NCBI GenBank assembly: GCA_964579205.1
Contig: CAZOFH010000005.1
Span: 1 to 64,000, forward strand
Source: UBA7867 sp964579205
Lineage (GTDB): Bacteria; Bacillota; Clostridia; Christensenellales; UBA1242
Direction of reading: 5' to 3'
DNA length: 64,000 nucleotides
Made by a program: the position numbers and the translations under genes
Shown: positions 8,712 through 16,027 of the stretch, piece by piece
Position numbering within the stretch: position 1 is the first letter of the stretch
Layout: each line of letters opens with the position of its first letter
The notes under the pieces: generated by a model
Told to the model about the DNA's origin: nothing
Seen by the model: the letters and a program-made list of their open reading frames with translations, nothing else
Database searches by the model: none

Positions 8712-8993
8712 TTATTTTTTAATAATCATCTTGCGAACGAAGAATTCGGTCAGAGCCATTTGCTCCTCCATCTTGCGCAAAAGTGTAGGGTTGGCAGTAA
8801 AGTTCATCAAAACGTAGTACCCCTCACGCTTATCTTGGATAGGATAAGCGAACTTTTTGACACCAATCTTGTCAATAGAATCAACGACACCGCCGTCAGC
8901 CACTACCATATCACTAAACTTTTTGATAATAGCCTCGCGAGCCTCCTCTTCTGCATTGATAGAAATGATGTAAAGCATCTCATACTTGTTCAT
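8712..8993 (-). CDS. rpsF: Ribosomal protein bS6
   Basis: Small-subunit ribosomal protein of the central platform, partner of bS18. The 93-residue product starts MNKYEMLYIISI and has the S6 features KKFAYPIQDKREGYYVLM and the C-terminal TEFFVRKMI. The longer frame to 9041 is not used: AAGGAGG at 9004-9010 is ten bases before the ATG at 8993. First gene of rpsF-ssb-rpsR, with a strong promoter at 9138-9166 and a structured leader between. Bacteria often regulate this operon through the S6:S18 complex binding the leader; the leader here is of an unfamiliar form. Confidence 0.96.
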   Translation of the reverse strand: MNKYEMLYIISINAEEEAREAIIKKFSDMVVADGGVVDSIDKIGVKKFAYPIQDKREGYYVLMNFTANPTLLRKMEEQMALTEFFVRKMIIKK

Positions 8994-9021
8994 ATTGAGA
9001 AAACCTCCTTTTGGACTAATG

Positions 9022-9130
9022 GACAAAGCGAACCAACGCACGAGTAGCCCGAACCATTACCAGCCCGAGTGCTAATACTAGCCCGCTAAAAACATACTAG
9101 CCCGCTTTGTCAAGGATTACTCTCGTAATC
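9022..9130 (-). promoter_or_regulatory. Structured leader of the rpsF operon
   Basis: The transcript from 9138-9166 first forms a 6-bp hairpin with a GAGA loop (9115-9130). It then has a closing stem in which GACAAAGCG (9103-9111) pairs with CGCTTTGTC (9022-9030). The 72 bases inside contain four copies of CGGGCTA/G (at 9098-9104, 9079-9085, 9061-9067 and 9045-9051), and the stem ends 11 bases before the rpsF Shine-Dalgarno. Autoregulation by S6:S18 is known for this operon elsewhere; I do not see the CCG element of the described motif, so the type is open. Confidence 0.6.
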
Positions 9131-9137
9131 TACCCAT

Positions 9138-9166
9138 ATTATAGCACAAGTTTCGTAAACTTGCAA
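9138..9166 (-). promoter_or_regulatory. Promoter of rpsF-ssb-rpsR
   Basis: Minus strand: -35 TTGCAA (9161-9166), 17-base spacer ending TGC (extended -10), -10 TATAAT (9138-9143). About 140 bases of leader follow before rpsF. Confidence 0.85.
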
Positions 9167-9245
9167 TACTTTACGCAAAAGAATTTTTGGGAATTTTTAT
9201 AGATATTCCGCTTTCTCTTGTCACTATGTGCAGGCAGTTTCGTTT

Positions 9246-9304
9246 TGGGGTTCGCTATCGCTCACAGATTCCACGGACGCAAATGCGTCCTCTGAATGAC
9301 AAAG
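9246..9304. repeat. Two-hairpin interspersed repeat, copy A
   Basis: Conserved frame GTTCG - small stem - CTCACAGATTCCACG - larger stem - CTCTGAATGAC. Here the larger stem is GGACGCA/TGCGTCC. The preceding 30 bases (9210-9240, TCTCTTGTCACTATGTGCAG) are also shared with copy D. Confidence 0.75.
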
Positions 9305-9318
9305 GAAGGCATCCCCCC

Positions 9319-9353
9319 AAAACAAAAAGACCCCCACAGGGTCTTTTTGTTTT
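9319..9353 (-). terminator. Terminator of the 9409-10104 gene
   Basis: A 15-bp perfect stem: AAAACAAAAAGACCC (9319-9333) pairs with its complement at 9339-9353, loop CCACA. The stem is essentially the same as the one at 10468-10501. Confidence 0.88.
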
Positions 9354-9408
9354 GCCACATCCCTCAAAAACTTGCAAAAGCCAGTTTCCCTTTTTTAGGC
9401 ATTTCGAT

Positions 9409-10104
9409 TTACGCCCATTTGATGCCGTTGGTGTTAAAGTCGATGATGCCATTCCAGTCGGCGGTAGAAATGGTCGCGCCAGAGTTTTTGTTTTTGGCAG
9501 TGACGACGACTAGCCCTTGCATTTTTTTGCCCAAGTTGGCGGTCGTCAAAGTCTGAGTCAGCGGATAAAAGTCATTTATCATACTGGTAAAACTCGTCCC
9601 CACCGCGGTAAACTCTTTGGTCACGCAAAGAGCGGAATAAGCATAGGTTTGATTGCTCGAATTTTTTGGCACACTAGTGATGAGCGCCTGCTCTTGGGCA
9701 GTGTAATTGGCACTAGTGACCGTGGTCGTGCCTGTAGAGGCAGTAATCGCCGAAATCGAACTATTGGTGGTGTACACAATAGCGAAAACACGCACTACTA
9801 CCGAAGTCCGAGTGCCAGTACCTTGGGTCACTTTGACACCGATATTCTCAAAGAACGGCGCCGAAAGAGTGGCATCATCCACGATATATGTACTAGTCGC
9901 CCCTGCGGTCGCGATTTGCCAATGGTGACTATTGTCTATCCCCTGCACCTCGAGCGTAACGCTATCGGCAAAACCGAGCGAAACCGACGCTTTTTTGGCA
10001 CTGCTAAAGAACGCCAGCACAATAGTACTGATTACCGCCGCCACCAGCAAAAGAGTTAGCACGGAAAAAATAATAATGGTCGGCAAATTTTTCATCTTGC
10101 GCAA
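9409..10104 (-). CDS. Small secreted protein, putative SipW-processed matrix subunit
   Basis: Product of 231 residues with no recognised enzyme family. Residues 8-32 are hydrophobic and end TIVLAFFSSAKKASVSLGFA; the same pattern (TIVLA-x-FS, then Ala, a few residues, L-x-F) recurs in the neighbouring paralogues and resembles the signal region of TasA/camelysin proteins cut by SipW. The rest is predicted beta-rich, high in T, S, V, A. The start is set at the TTG at 10104 because GGAGG (10113-10117) is eight bases upstream; the first ATG (10095) would be 17 bases from it. Last gene of the SipW locus, with its own terminator. Codon choice is less biased than in the 11356-12030 gene, so it is probably less expressed. 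Fibre-forming or matrix role is inference. Confidence 0.7.
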   Translation of the reverse strand: MRKMKNLPTIIIFSVLTLLLVAAVISTIVLAFFSSAKKASVSLGFADSVTLEVQGIDNSHHWQIATAGATSTYIVDDATLSAPFFENIGVKVTQGTGTRTSVVVRVFAIVYTTNSSISAITASTGTTTVTSANYTAQEQALITSVPKNSSNQTYAYSALCVTKEFTAVGTSFTSMINDFYPLTQTLTTANLGKKMQGLVVVTAKNKNSGATISTADWNGIIDFNTNGIKWA

Positions 10105-10218
10105 AATCAATTCCTCCTAATATACACTCTTAATTATTGTACCACATTTGTACATTTTTTTGCAAATAAATTGCAGGATAATTTTGACAATTCCAAAAAA
10201 TTGTTTTTGAGGCTTTTT

Positions 10219-10277
10219 TTGGGGTTCGGCTAAAGCCTCACAGATTTCACGGACGCAAACGCATCCTCTGAATGACA
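10219..10277. repeat. Two-hairpin interspersed repeat, copy B
   Basis: Same frame as copy A. The small stem is GGC/GCC around TAAA; the larger stem GGACGC/GCATCC carries one mismatch, so this copy is slightly decayed. Confidence 0.7.
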
Positions 10278-10323
10278 GTGGAAGAAAATGACTAAATAGT
10301 GTCGGGGGCGGCTGTTCCCGACT

Positions 10324-10381
10324 GGGTTCGCTAGCGCTCACAGATTCCACGCAGTTGTAGCAACTGCTCTGAATGACAGAG
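10324..10381. repeat. Two-hairpin interspersed repeat, copy C
   Basis: Same frame as copy A, with different stems that still pair: small stem CGC/GCG, larger stem GCAGTTG/CAACTGC around TAG. Confidence 0.75.
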
Positions 10382-10467
10382 GAAGAAAATTTGACTTTAT
10401 AATAATTAGTAAAATGGGGTCGAGGGGGCTCCCCCCAGCCTCTAAATAGCAAAGGCAGGCATCCCCC

Positions 10468-10501
10468 AAAACAAAAAGACCCTGCGGGGTCTTTTTGTTT
10501 T
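10468..10501 (-). terminator. Terminator of the 10551-11264 gene
   Basis: AAAACAAAAAGACCC (10468-10482) pairs with 10487-10501, loop TGCG. The segment from about 10450, including GGCATCCCCC before the stem, repeats the one before the 9319-9353 terminator. Confidence 0.88.
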
Positions 10502-10550
10502 CGTTTAGTAAATTACTCTATCATTCAGCGGCGTGATAGCGTGGGAGTTA

Positions 10551-11264
10551 TCAGCTGACTGTCCAAGAGGTAGTCGAGATATCGGCAGACTGGATGGCTT
10601 GCTCGATGCTACCTGAGTTTTCGTATACTGCAGCGAAGTACAGAGTAGCAGTAAAGGCAGTGTCAGCCAATGCGTTGATAGCCGAGTCAGTGTAGCCGGT
10701 GTTGATATATTTTGTGAGCCAAGCCTCGGCGCCGGTCTGACCACTAGCCTCGAGAGTGAATTGCGCCCATTGATATGATGTGCCAGCGTTATTAATCTTG
10801 GCAGAGAAATATGTCGGGGTGCCATTCGCAAAGTTGCGAGAATCAGAGGTACTATCAGCCAAAGCGGTCGTTCCAGTCGCGGTAGTAGTACCTACATTGA
10901 GGGCAGGCTTTGCCTTGCTCCCGTTGGCAGTGATGACCACTGCGACAGCCACGATTACCTTTTTGCTGGTGTTATTCTTGACTCTGATAGGAGCCAGCGC
11001 AACACCTTGAGTGAGTTCGGTATTGGCGGTCAGTTGGTTGCCGATAGTGCCGTTTTTGTTGACGAGATACGCTTCCCATTGCCCTGAACTAGTGAGACCG
11101 TTGGTCGCGGTGATAGATACCTGACTCGCGAAACTCAGCGTATTACTAGCCTTGGCAGTAAAACTAAAACCTGCCAGCACGATAGTAGCGGTGAGGGCGA
11201 CTGCCAGCAAAACCGACAAAACTACTACACTGATACTCAGTGATTTTGTTTTGGTAAGTGCCAT
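10551..11264 (-). CDS. Small secreted protein, putative SipW-processed matrix subunit
   Basis: Product of 237 residues, start at 11264 chosen because AGAGGAA lies about nine bases upstream and the protein then begins MALTKTKSLSISVV. Hydrophobic residues 9-31 end TIVLAGFSFTAKASNTLSFA, nearly the same as in the 11356-12030 protein (TIVLAAFSFTGSATTTLTFG). The mature part is Thr/Ala/Ser/Asn-rich and predicted beta. No Cys or catalytic motif stands out. Paralogue of its two neighbours; a cleavage by the SipW-type peptidase at 14702-15595 near AKA or similar is inferred from gene context and motif. It has a terminator in common with the 9409 gene's, which suggests duplication of a gene-plus-terminator unit. 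Confidence 0.72.
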   Translation of the reverse strand: MALTKTKSLSISVVVLSVLLAVALTATIVLAGFSFTAKASNTLSFASQVSITATNGLTSSGQWEAYLVNKNGTIGNQLTANTELTQGVALAPIRVKNNTSKKVIVAVAVVITANGSKAKPALNVGTTTATGTTALADSTSDSRNFANGTPTYFSAKINNAGTSYQWAQFTLEASGQTGAEAWLTKYINTGYTDSAINALADTAFTATLYFAAVYENSGSIEQAIQSADISTTSWTVS

Positions 11265-11301
11265 ATTTGTTTTTCCTCTTAATTTTTTTTGATTTACAAA
11301 A

Positions 11302-11335
11302 ACAATGGACAACCCAAAACAGGTCGTCCGATTGT
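11302..11335 (-). terminator. Hairpin between two matrix-protein genes
   Basis: An imperfect stem of about 13 bp pairs 11302-11314 with 11321-11335, followed on the minus strand by a short T-run. It may terminate the 11356-12030 transcript. Its loop side CAGGTCGT is repeated in the leader of that gene at 12086-12107, so a regulatory role is also possible. Confidence 0.5.
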
Positions 11336-11355
11336 AAATTATTTGTTAATGTTTA

Positions 11356-12030
11356 TTATGCACCAGCAAAGCTTGAGTAAGTACCAGCAGCGATAGCAGA
11401 GTTGATGTTTGTAATAGCGTTTGCATCATCTACAACAGCAACAATGTAAATTGTACCCTTAAATCCTGAACCAGAAGCCAACGCTGTAGAGTTGAATGCT
11501 GAGTGAATGTAGTTAAGAACTGTTGTTGCAGCAGCAACGCTAGCACCTTGCTTAAATACTTTCCAAGTAGCAGCCTCAGTGCCTGGAGTTACTGTAGAAT
11601 CAGTAGCGCCAGTAGCGAATGCATTCCCTGCAGAGTGAGCAGTATCAGTAGTAGCAGCAGTAGAACTGTCAACATACAAACCAGCCAATTCAGTACCAGC
11701 CGCTTCGATTTTGTAACCTACAGCGATAGCTACACCTACAGAACTTGTGTTTTTAACAGTAATGTTTGAAAGTGATACACCTTGTGAAAGTCCGCTTGTT
11801 GTGCTAGTTGTTGTACTAGAAATAGTACCATTAGCATCGATTGTGTGAGCGTTCCAAGCGCTACCTGAAACACCAGTGACTTCCAAACTAATACCATTAC
11901 CGAAAGTCAAAGTGGTAGTCGCACTACCTGTGAACGAGAAGGCTGCGAGTACGATTGTAGCAGCCAAAGCGGCAGCCAAAAGCACCGACAAGGTCACGAT
12001 AGCTACAGTCGACATTTTTGTCTTTGTCAT
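11356..12030 (-). CDS. Putative major SipW-processed matrix or fibre protein
   Basis: Product of 224 residues. The start at 12030 has AAGGAGT ten bases upstream; the longer frame runs into the leader. Residues 9-32 are hydrophobic (AIVTLSVLLAAALAATIVLA) followed by AFSFTGSATTTLTFG, the motif shared with the neighbours. The mature protein is rich in Ala, Thr, Ser and Gly and predicted beta. Codon choice differs from its neighbours: it favours GCT/GCA, GTA/GTT, ACT/ACA, GGT and AAC much as rpoB/rpoC do here, which suggests very high expression. It has its own candidate promoter with an operator-like palindrome and a leader of about 480 bases. By analogy to TasA it may be the main subunit of a surface fibre; that is inference. 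Confidence 0.75.
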   Translation of the reverse strand: MTKTKMSTVAIVTLSVLLAAALAATIVLAAFSFTGSATTTLTFGNGISLEVTGVSGSAWNAHTIDANGTISSTTTSTTSGLSQGVSLSNITVKNTSSVGVAIAVGYKIEAAGTELAGLYVDSSTAATTDTAHSAGNAFATGATDSTVTPGTEAATWKVFKQGASVAAATTVLNYIHSAFNSTALASGSGFKGTIYIVAVVDDANAITNINSAIAAGTYSSFAGA

Positions 12031-12514
12031 AATAAATGACTCCTTTTTATTTTTTTTGAATTGTGTCTCGGTATCCAACCTATTTACGACGGGTCCCAAC
12101 AGGTCGTATGAGGTTTTCGCCAGACTGTATATCCTCTTGCCCATAAGTATACTGCTGTCCAGCGGTGCCACAGTGCTAGGTAAAAAACTCGGGTACATTA
12201 CCTGTCAAAAAATCGCACTCGGCTGGCACCGAAACTATTGTGAGACTACTATCTACTCTGCTATCCTTGCACAGCATCATCCCCCACCTCTCCTATTTTT
12301 GTCAAGGCTAGAGGACACGATCTCCTGAACCACCCTATGAGCATGGGAAATCATTCTTCGCTCTAGTCTTGTCATTAGTGTGGTATGATGTCGCCCGCGG
12401 ATAGTCGAGCATCTCAGTAGCACAGCCCCGTCATCAGACAAAGGCGGAGCCGTAGTCTCGCTACTGGGTAGTTTAGGGAGGTTCCGCTCCACAAGTTCAT
12501 CATTTATTGGAATA

Positions 12515-12549
12515 ATAATATCATTAATTGATATCGTTTGGCAAACGAT
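12515..12549 (-). promoter_or_regulatory. Promoter with overlapping operator-like palindrome
   Basis: Minus strand: -35 TTGCCA (12539-12544), 18-base spacer, TGA then -10 TATTAT (12515-12520). ATCGTTTG-G-CAAACGAT (12533-12549), an 8+1+8 perfect inverted repeat, covers the -35 box. This placement is typical of repressor operators. The bound protein is unknown. Confidence 0.6.
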
Positions 12550-12785
12550 TTTGAGGTATTTTTTCGATTTTTTTTATTTTTTTTCGATTTTTTTTGTTTT
12601 TTGGGGTTTTGGGGGGATTTTTGTCACTTTTTGACGGCAAATATGTGAGTGTGAGGAGAAATGACTGAGTATAGGAGGAATAATGCAGCACTATGTGCAA
12701 ATTCTCCCTTTTGTTACATTTTTTGCATTTTGCGCTATTTTTATACACTGCCGATGAGGAAATTGGAGGGAACCACCTCATAAAA

Positions 12786-12807
12786 AAGAACGCCGTGGGG
12801 CGTTCTT
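12786..12807 (-). terminator. Terminator of the sipW operon
   Basis: AAGAACGCC (12786-12794) pairs with GGCGTTCTT (12799-12807). On the minus strand the stem is followed by a T-run, so it ends the transcript that comes from sipW. Confidence 0.88.
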
Positions 12808-12820
12808 ATAAAATGATGCA

Positions 12821-13405
12821 TTACGCGGCGATTGGCTCGACGTCTACGGTAAATGCGCAATCGACGGAGGTGACAGTACCCACGAGGTAGCCGTCATTTG
12901 GGCTGCCGCCAAAGTTACTAGTGCTGGAGGTATCAAAGCCTAGTGGCACGGTGACGGTCAAGGTGGCTGCTTTGGCAGTGCCGGCGGTGACCTCTAGTCC
13001 GCTCCCCAGTCCCAAGGCGAATGTCCACGCGCCTGCAGTAGTGGTGACGGTAGCGGAATTATTTGAATTTGACACTGAGGTAAAACTCTTTGAACTATTC
13101 GTCCCCCAATGCAAGGTAAATGATGTCAACTGAAAGTTGGTCAATTTTACCTTGGTCGCGTGGTTGGCTTCGGTAGGTAGGTTAAAGTGGACGGTGGCTT
13201 GGCTAGTGCCGCCGGGGTACAATTTTGCAGCGACAGAAGTGCTACACGCGACAGTACCGAGGTCTGCTATATAGACGGTATTTTTGCCATAACCGTACGA
13301 TGACATTGCGGCGAGAGTAATGCTCGCGGTCATTGCGACGACCATTATCAACACCATTGATATAAATATGGTTAGAGTTGCTCGCGAATGGGTAATCCTG
13401 CGCAT
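12821..13405 (-). CDS. Small secreted protein of the SipW locus
   Basis: Product of 194 residues, unknown family. Hydrophobic residues 10-32 end MTASITLAAMSSYGYGKNTVYIADLG, again a TxxLA-x-x-S pattern like the neighbouring proteins but less similar than the three downstream paralogues. The mature part has two cysteines (in TVACSTS and VDCAFT) that could form a disulfide, and is Thr/Ser/Val-rich with predicted beta strands. The start has AGGAGGGGG upstream. It lies 21 bases after the 13427-14593 gene and ends at a clear terminator, so it belongs to the same transcript as sipW. Role as a minor matrix or fibre component is inferred from context only. Confidence 0.68.
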   Translation of the reverse strand: MRRITHSRATLTIFISMVLIMVVAMTASITLAAMSSYGYGKNTVYIADLGTVACSTSVAAKLYPGGTSQATVHFNLPTEANHATKVKLTNFQLTSFTLHWGTNSSKSFTSVSNSNNSATVTTTAGAWTFALGLGSGLEVTAGTAKAATLTVTVPLGFDTSSTSNFGGSPNDGYLVGTVTSVDCAFTVDVEPIAA

Positions 13406-13426
13406 TTACTCCCCCTCCTAATTGAT

Positions 13427-14593
13427 TTAATTCGTAGTGATTAGTTTCTTAAAGTCATTGTAATATGTTTTGCCTGAGTAGTTTGAATCGAGTGATTTTA
13501 GCCAAGCCAAGTATTTATCTTGGACGGGCTGGTTTAGGTAGTTATTATAAAAGGTCATAGTATCCATACTGCTGACTGACATGCGGATACTCGTCTCGGT
13601 ATCGGTGATGTCAAAGTAAAGTTTGCTATCCGTACCGCTAGACAAGTCTACATACTGCCCTGGAGAAATCGGCGCGCTGACAAAGTAGGTATTGTATCCG
13701 CTAGTCGCCGTGCTGTCGCTCGCTTTGATAAAGGTCTGAGGTGCAGAATTTAGAGTGATGTATGTAGTCCAATTACCGTTTGAGAACACACTATTCTTGG
13801 CAGGCTGAGAGCCGCCATTGATAATCTGGATAGCATAGATGACGGTGACATTTGAGTTATTATAAATAGTGATAGCATTTGACGAAGTAATCGTATCAAA
13901 TGAGGTGGCAGACGGCATCTTGACTTTGTTGAATGCGAATGAGCCGTCTGACTGCTTGGTCGCTACAAACGAGGCATTGGCAGAGGTAGCGCCCGTATCT
14001 GTAGATGACCCTGGGATGCGTCTATTGGCGCTGTGCCCTGAGTACATCAATATCAAATCGTTGGCGTCCATTGTGCCGCCATTGGTGATATCCACGCCGT
14101 CTGTAGTCAGCGTACCCAAGGTACCCACAGTAGCATAAAGGTCACGACTCGACCACTCTACGATAAAACCAGCCTCTTTGCCATTACTAGAGGTGGTATC
14201 TAGCGCGTATTGTGCTTGCGCCAACTCGACTGAGATATTGCTAGATGTGGCGCCCGTGAGGGAAATCGTCTTTGAAGAATCGTCGCGCTTTATCACCTTG
14301 TAATAATAGTACCAGCCGTTGTCCTGCAAAAACCACTGATTGCTATTGAATGTAACTCCGCTACTCACCAATGGCGTGGCGCGCAAGACGCAATCCATAT
14401 CGCTAGTCACGGTAATAGAGCCATTGGCTACTGTCGCACTGAGAGAGCCGACCACACCTACACCCGGCACATTCTTTGACTGATTGAGCGCGAGCGAGGC
14501 AAATAGTATTGTGCCGGCGAGACACACAGCCAGCAACACGGCGGTCACTACGACAATCAAGACAAACGGCGTTCTGCGTGCGTTTTTATTCAA
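13427..14593 (-). CDS. Secreted protein of the SipW locus
   Basis: Product of 388 residues with no recognised catalytic domain. The N-terminus is basic (NKNARRTP), then hydrophobic at 9-34 ending AGTILFASLALNQSKNVPGVGVVG. The body has predicted beta structure and phrases such as DTETSIRMSVSS that recall TasA-like and accessory pilin-like proteins. The start is TTG at 14593: GGAGG lies nine bases upstream and no ATG is nearby in frame. It follows sipW by about 110 bases and precedes the 12821 gene by 21. Its greater length and first position after the peptidase suggest a base, adaptor or anchor component, but this is a guess from gene order. Confidence 0.68.
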   Translation of the reverse strand: MNKNARRTPFVLIVVVTAVLLAVCLAGTILFASLALNQSKNVPGVGVVGSLSATVANGSITVTSDMDCVLRATPLVSSGVTFNSNQWFLQDNGWYYYYKVIKRDDSSKTISLTGATSSNISVELAQAQYALDTTSSNGKEAGFIVEWSSRDLYATVGTLGTLTTDGVDITNGGTMDANDLILMYSGHSANRRIPGSSTDTGATSANASFVATKQSDGSFAFNKVKMPSATSFDTITSSNAITIYNNSNVTVIYAIQIINGGSQPAKNSVFSNGNWTTYITLNSAPQTFIKASDSTATSGYNTYFVSAPISPGQYVDLSSGTDSKLYFDITDTETSIRMSVSSMDTMTFYNNYLNQPVQDKYLAWLKSLDSNYSGKTYYNDFKKLITTN

Positions 14594-14701
14594 AACTACT
14601 CCCCTCCTAAAAATTTTTCTGTAATCATTTTATACTATTTAATCAAAAATGTAAAATTATTTTGTGCAAAAAATTGATAAATTTGTCAAAAAAGGCAAAT
14701 T

Positions 14702-15595
14702 TTATCCGTGAAGCATATTTTCAAAGCGGATTTTCTCTTCTTTTTGCTTTGCCAACTGCGCCTGCTCCACTGCCAATCGCTCGTATTCGGTCTTTTTGTC
14801 CAAAAATTCCTTGAACTCTTGGTCATTGTGCTTTTTCTCGATAAGGGCGCGTGACAAGAGCAGACCTATGAGGACACAGATAAACACGGCTAGCACTAGG
14901 ATAAAGTTGGACTGAACAAACATTATCACATACCCCACAAATGGGATAGCGACTATCATTTTGCCCTGCACTGCCTCAAACTTTATGACGTGGCACAAGT
15001 TTTGGTCATTGTATCTAGGGTCGTCGCTATTCGAGCCGACCATAATAATTACATCACTGCCGACGCTACGCACCTTGTGAATGTAATTATTCGCCCCGTG
15101 GGAATAACTCAATATATCCCCTACCTTGATATCCTCAATGCTCGCGACTGGCTGGGTAATGACCATACTACCTACGCTAATCTCGTCCTTCATACTGTCG
15201 GTCGGCACTAGCCCAATGCGCAAGCCCACTAGCAGCCCTAGAGCCACCATAAACGCTACTATTAACACAATGGATAGCAAGAATGTATTGATGACATTGA
15301 TAACGGTGACCGCTCTACTCGGGATGACCTGACTAAAGAGGTAATTGTCGGTGAATTCGTTCATCTGGCGGCGTTTGTAATTGCGCAATTTGAGCATTTC
15401 GCCGCTAGGTTCGCAGGCTTGGTCATACTGCTCCATTATAGACTGCATTTTGCCCTGAGGAGCGGGTGTCTTTGGGTCGTACAACACTTCTACTGCGTCA
15501 GAGCGTGGCTGCTCGGCATTGAGCATCTCGGTACGAGTGAGGTTTTCGCCATCCTCTACCTGCCGCTGTTCCTTTTTTTTATTTCCAAAATCCAT
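14702..15595 (-). CDS. sipW: SipW-type (ER-type) signal peptidase I
   Basis: Membrane peptidase expected to remove signal peptides from a small set of substrates. In the 297-residue protein S134 in PTDSMKDEISVGSMV is the nucleophile and H173 in YIHKVRSV replaces the lysine of bacterial enzymes, the hallmark of the Ser/His type (SipW, eukaryotic SEC11). GSNSDDPR (187-194) is the conserved acidic box. There is a cytoplasmic N-terminal tail of about 95 residues, TM segments at about 98-125 and 213-250, and a charged coiled-coil C-terminus. SipW of B. subtilis is about 190 residues, so both tails are extra. Start has AGGAG upstream and a promoter at 15628-15656. It heads the locus of five putative substrates. 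Confidence 0.9.
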   Translation of the reverse strand: MDFGNKKKEQRQVEDGENLTRTEMLNAEQPRSDAVEVLYDPKTPAPQGKMQSIMEQYDQACEPSGEMLKLRNYKRRQMNEFTDNYLFSQVIPSRAVTVINVINTFLLSIVLIVAFMVALGLLVGLRIGLVPTDSMKDEISVGSMVITQPVASIEDIKVGDILSYSHGANNYIHKVRSVGSDVIIMVGSNSDDPRYNDQNLCHVIKFEAVQGKMIVAIPFVGYVIMFVQSNFILVLAVFICVLIGLLLSRALIEKKHNDQEFKEFLDKKTEYERLAVEQAQLAKQKEEKIRFENMLHG

Positions 15596-15627
15596 ATTTT
15601 CTCCTATTTTTACAAGGATTTATTACT

Positions 15628-15656
15628 ATTGTACCAAAACCCGACAAAAAACTCAA
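15628..15656 (-). promoter_or_regulatory. Promoter of the sipW operon
   Basis: Minus strand: -35 TTGAGT (15651-15656), 17-base spacer, -10 TACAAT (15628-15633). The transcript would start about 30 bases before sipW. Confidence 0.7.
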
Positions 15657-15913
15657 ACATTTAACGGCATTTTTTATAAATTTTAGTACATTTTTTGAAA
15701 ATGGTCTGAGTTTTATTTATTTTGTCTTATTTTGCTGGTTTTTATACCCTCGCGCGCGACTATTATATATATGAAAGATAGGCTGGCGTCTGAGGCTCGA
15801 GGTGGCGGCGCACTGAGGCACGGGAGCGGTGTGGGCTCAGCCCCCTGCTGCATCGACATACTGCGGGAGAGACTTTCGCTGTCTCTTGTCGCTATGTGCA
15901 GACTGTTTTGATT

Positions 15914-15972
15914 TGGGGTTCGCCTACGGCTCACGGATCCCACGCGGTATTGCATACCGCTCTGAATGACAA
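15914..15972. repeat. Two-hairpin interspersed repeat, copy D
   Basis: Same frame as copies A-C. Small stem GCC/GGC around TAC; larger stem GCGGTAT/ATACCGC around TGC. The upstream tract TCTCTTGTCGCTATGTGCAG (about 15881-15900) is shared with copy A, and CTTGTC there is complementary to GACAAG after the repeat. Confidence 0.75.
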
Positions 15973-16027
15973 GTTTTGTAGCGGTGCTACATTTGATTTG
16001 ATTGCCGCAAAAATTGGCGTTATTCAC

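Larger units (their letters stand above)
8994..9408. other. Intergenic region between rpsF and a secreted-protein gene
   Basis: Contains the rpsF leader and promoter, one copy of the two-hairpin repeat (9246-9304) preceded by a tract shared with the 15.9-kb copy, and a 15-bp terminator (9319-9353). No additional gene is supported. Confidence 0.7.
10105..10550. other. Intergenic region with two tandem repeat copies and a terminator
   Basis: Holds repeat copies B (10219-10277) and C (10324-10381) in the same orientation, a GC-rich hairpin-prone stretch (10300-10325), and a terminator at 10468-10501. No gene is supported. Confidence 0.7.
12031..12820. other. Long structured 5' leader and promoter region
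   Basis: A 790-base stretch without a credible gene. From right to left it has the terminator of the 12821 gene (12786-12807), a poly-T tract (12555-12625), a palindrome over a candidate promoter (12515-12549) and about 480 bases of leader. The leader has several strong predicted stems on the minus strand: CAGTAGC with GCTACTG, CTAGAG with CTCTAG (extended by CAAG/CTTG) and GGTGCC with GGCACC. I could not match it to a known riboswitch. Confidence 0.6.

Noticed and set aside
9022..9130. Known S6:S18-binding leader motif
   Set aside because: No CCG bulge element was seen in the expected hairpin, so the leader is reported as an unfamiliar structure.
12277..12492. Minus-strand frame of 71 residues in the leader
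   Set aside because: No ribosome binding site, odd composition, and it lies in a strongly base-paired leader. It is probably not translated.
12031..12508. Cyclic-di-GMP riboswitch in the matrix-gene leader
   Set aside because: Expected by context, but I could not find the conserved GEMM core or its tetraloop and receptor pattern in the sequence.
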